From NCBI GenBank assembly GCA_964568805.1, contig CAZMRW010000040.1, forward strand, positions 1 to 35,145: a stretch of 35,145 bases of DNA, given 5' to 3'. A program made the translations under genes and the position numbers. The notes under the pieces were generated by a model. The model saw only the letters and a program-made list of their open reading frames with translations, ran no database searches and was not told where the DNA came from. The DNA comes from CAZMRW01 sp964568805. Its GTDB lineage: Bacteria; Pseudomonadota; Gammaproteobacteria; Methylococcales; Methylomonadaceae. This document shows, piece after piece, positions 32,795 to 35,145 of the stretch; position 1 is the first letter of the stretch, and every line of letters begins with the position of its first letter.

Positions 32795-34165
32795 ATGGAT
32801 CAATCCAATCGATACGCAGATTTATCATTATCCGAAGAACAACTGATAACGGAAGGAAATCACGTTCTTGTCGCCTACATCATGAAACCGAAGGCCGGCT
32901 ATAACTATCTTGCGACGGCGGCGCATTTTGCTGCTGAATCTTCAACGGGAACCAACGTTTCAGTGAGTACCACGGATGATTTCACAAAAAGCGTCGACGC
33001 ATTGGTCTATGCAATCGATGCCGAAAAAGAGCTCACCAAAATAGCCTATCCGGTCGATTTGTTCGACTTTAATATCATCGATGGCCGCGCCATGATGGCG
33101 TCGTTTTTAACGCTGGCCATCGGCAATAACCAGGGGATGGGCGATGTTGAATATGCCAAAATGCATGATTTTTATTTCCCGCCGAAATATCTCAGTAAAT
33201 TTGACGGTCCTTCTACCACCATTCGTGATTTATGGCGGGTACTGGGCCGTCCGCAACAGGACGGCGGATTTATTGTCGGGACCATCATCAAACCCAAACT
33301 GGGCCTTAGGCCGGAACCTTTCGCTCACGCGTGTTATGACTTCTGGCTGGGCGGAGACTTTATCAAAAATGACGAACCTCAAGGCAATCAACGTTTTGCG
33401 CCGTTAAAAAAAACGATCCCGCTGGTCGCAGACGCCATGCGCAAAGCTCAGGATGAAACCGGGGAAGCAAAACTTTTTTCTGCCAATATCACCGCGGATG
33501 ATTATCACGAGATGATTGCCCGTGGCGAATTTGTTCTCGAAACCTTTGCCGAAAACGCCGACCATGTTGCTTTTTTGGTCGATGGGTACGTTGCTGGTCC
33601 TCAGGCTATTACCACAGCGCGCAGGCAATTCCCCAATCAGTACTTGCATTATCATCGTGCCGGCCACGGTGCGGTGACGTCTCCTCAAACCAAAAGAGGC
33701 TATACCGCCTTTGTGCTGTCGAAGATGGCCCGGTGTCAGGGAGCCTCGGGCATCCACGTCGGTACGATGAGTTTCGGAAAAATGGAAGGTGAAAAAAACG
33801 ACAAAATCATCGCTTGCATGATTGAACAGAATATTGCAGAAGGCCCTTATTACCAACAGGACTGGCTGGGGTTCAATCCGACGACGCCGATTATTTCGGG
33901 GGGCATGAATGCGGTTAGAATTCCCGGTTTTTTTGAAAACCTGGGGCACTCCAATTTAATCATGACGGCAGGCGGCGGATGTTTTGGGCATATTGACGGT
34001 GCAAAAGCCGGTGCCACATCGATGAGACAGGCTGAGCAGTGTTGGAAAGAAGGCGCCGATCCTCTTCAATTTGCTAAAGATCATGCCGAATTCAGAAGAG
34101 CTTTTGAATCATTTAGCGGCGATGCCGACTTGCTGTATCCGCATTGGCGTCAAGAATTAAAGTAA
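32795..34165 (+). CDS. cbbM: Form II ribulose-1,5-bisphosphate carboxylase
   Basis: The 456-residue protein is form II RubisCO, large-subunit-only type. The catalytic residues fall at the numbers of the Rhodospirillum rubrum enzyme: K166 and K168 in GTIIKPKLG, and K191, D193 and E194 in GGDFIKNDEPQGNQ, where K191 is carbamylated. Also present are HYHRAGHGAVTSPQTKRGYTAF, the loop-6 region and GGGCFGHIDG. It fixes CO2 in the Calvin cycle and works best at low O2 or high CO2. It is divergent from cbbR. No small subunit gene is expected. The usual activase genes cbbQ and cbbO do not follow; an inositol-phosphatase-family gene does. Confidence 0.98.
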   Translation: MDQSNRYADLSLSEEQLITEGNHVLVAYIMKPKAGYNYLATAAHFAAESSTGTNVSVSTTDDFTKSVDALVYAIDAEKELTKIAYPVDLFDFNIIDGRAMMASFLTLAIGNNQGMGDVEYAKMHDFYFPPKYLSKFDGPSTTIRDLWRVLGRPQQDGGFIVGTIIKPKLGLRPEPFAHACYDFWLGGDFIKNDEPQGNQRFAPLKKTIPLVADAMRKAQDETGEAKLFSANITADDYHEMIARGEFVLETFAENADHVAFLVDGYVAGPQAITTARRQFPNQYLHYHRAGHGAVTSPQTKRGYTAFVLSKMARCQGASGIHVGTMSFGKMEGEKNDKIIACMIEQNIAEGPYYQQDWLGFNPTTPIISGGMNAVRIPGFFENLGHSNLIMTAGGGCFGHIDGAKAGATSMRQAEQCWKEGADPLQFAKDHAEFRRAFESFSGDADLLYPHWRQELK

Positions 34166-34288
34166 CGGATCAACCTGCGCGTTAATTTCTACTCGAAAAC
34201 GGCACTGCAACGATAAGAAACTGAAACCACTGTCCGTGCTTTGATACAAGAGAGGAATCCTGTGAAAAATATTTTTGGAGCAGAGTCA

Positions 34289-35134
34289 ATGAACCTATTG
34301 AAACAAGTTGAAGAACTGGCGGTGAATGTTTCAAAAAAAATCATACTGCCTCATTTTTCCTCCGCGCATGCAACCATGAAAAGCGATGGCTCCCTGGTTA
34401 CGGATGTCGATATGCGGGCTCACGCCGAACTTTCCGAGCAGCTGGTTAAATTAGCCGATTTGCCGGTGCTTAGTGAAGAAATGACCGAGTGGCAACAACA
34501 AGCCATTATCGATGCCGAAGGTTCAGATTATTGGTGTATAGACCCTATTGACGGGACATCCAATTTTGTCTACGGTGTTCCTTATTGGTGTGTCAGCATC
34601 GCGTTGATTATGGGAGGCCATATAAAATGCGGTGTCGTTTATGACCCCAATCGAGATGAATGTTTTTCCGCATCGGATAGCAGCATGACCACGATCAATG
34701 GACAGCCATTGCCGACTAACAGAACGATGCCGATTACAGAATTGAGCCATTGTCTGGGGATGATCGATTTTAAACGTTTACCGCCGCTTGCAGCACAAAA
34801 ATTGGCGTCTGATCCGCCTTACAGGTCGCAACGAAGTTTTGGGGCAAGTGCGCTGGATTTATGCTGGATTGCAGCGCAGCGTTGCCATGTGTATTTACAT
34901 GGGAGGCAAAAATTATGGGATCACGCCGCCGGCTTAATGATATTAAAACAGGCGGGCGGCCAAGCGGAAACATTTCAGGGCGAGACCGTTTTTCAGAATA
35001 ATTTGCAACCAAAATCGGTTTTGGCGGCAAGCAACGCATTAATCATGAAAAAGTGGAAAGCCTATTTTCAGGAGATAAATAAAACGATGCATAAAGTGGA
35101 CCCCATTGTCCAGACAAATTATTACTCAGTTTAA
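34289..35134 (+). CDS. Inositol monophosphatase family phosphatase
   Basis: From the ATG at 34289 (GGAG eight bases upstream) the protein has 281 residues. It shows the metal-dependent lithium-sensitive phosphatase signature: E63/E64 in VLSEEM, WCIDPIDGTSNF (DPIDGT at 85-90) and WDHAAG at 210-215. Members hydrolyse inositol phosphates, fructose-1,6-bisphosphate, histidinol phosphate or PAP. Its position 123 bp after cbbM suggests a sugar-phosphate substrate of the Calvin cycle, but that is inference. A GTG start at 34262 with AGAGGA upstream is an alternative. Only 11 bases remain after the stop. Confidence 0.88.
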   Translation: MNLLKQVEELAVNVSKKIILPHFSSAHATMKSDGSLVTDVDMRAHAELSEQLVKLADLPVLSEEMTEWQQQAIIDAEGSDYWCIDPIDGTSNFVYGVPYWCVSIALIMGGHIKCGVVYDPNRDECFSASDSSMTTINGQPLPTNRTMPITELSHCLGMIDFKRLPPLAAQKLASDPPYRSQRSFGASALDLCWIAAQRCHVYLHGRQKLWDHAAGLMILKQAGGQAETFQGETVFQNNLQPKSVLAASNALIMKKWKAYFQEINKTMHKVDPIVQTNYYSV

Positions 35135-35145
35135 GATAGAGCCCT

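Noticed and set aside
1..35145. CRISPR array, tRNA or rRNA genes
   Set aside because: No regularly spaced direct repeats, tRNA-like cloverleaf or rRNA sequence was seen on either strand.

Overview
The window is from a diazotrophic gammaproteobacterium. Evidence: the gene order leuS-lptE-holA with a divergent ybeL-type gene, a sigma-32-type htpG promoter, and a nif gene order (nifHDKT-fdxN-nafY ... LRV ... nif11, and nifENX-DUF269-DUF683-fdxB) like that of Azotobacter and gammaproteobacterial methanotrophs. A methanotroph of the Methylococcales is my best guess, but no methane-oxidation gene is present, so this is inference.

Layout: (1) 52-5916, minus strand: nifE-nifN-nifX-DUF269-DUF683-fdxB-[2Fe-2S] ferredoxin-unknown-DUF364, read from a sigma-54 promoter (5953-5967) with a NifA upstream site (6012-6027). 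A probable IS3-type end lies immediately beyond the last gene. (2) 5917-10896: an accessory stretch with an MHS-type MFS transporter, a 67-aa membrane peptide, a PaaK-like adenylate-forming ligase and an unrecognised 199-aa protein; it separates the two nif operons. (3) 10897-18847, minus strand: nifH-nifD-nifK-nifT-fdxN-nafY-small conserved gene-LRV protein-375-aa unknown-nif11, again with a sigma-54 promoter (18894-18908) and NifA site (19006-19021). (4) 19163-28594: htpG, a GGDEF/EAL protein, holA, lptE, leuS and a ybeL-type gene (housekeeping and signalling). (5) 28657-31585: an orphan ParA-type ATPase and acetoacetyl-CoA synthetase. (6) 31755-35134: cbbR divergent from form II RubisCO cbbM, followed by an inositol-monophosphatase-family gene.

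Together the nif genes supply the structural nitrogenase (HDK), the FeMo-co scaffold (EN), cofactor carriers (X, NafY), electron carriers (FdxN, FdxB, [2Fe-2S] ferredoxin) and several conserved but poorly understood accessory proteins. nifB, nifV, nifUS and nifA are not in the window.

The most unusual signals are non-coding. Long nested inverted repeats occupy the nifH-nifD, nifD-nifK, nifK-nifT and nifX-DUF269 gaps. A densely palindromic segment of about 175 bp sits inside the reading frame of the 375-aa nif-operon gene without breaking it, much like the palindromic elements that insert in-frame in Rickettsia genes.
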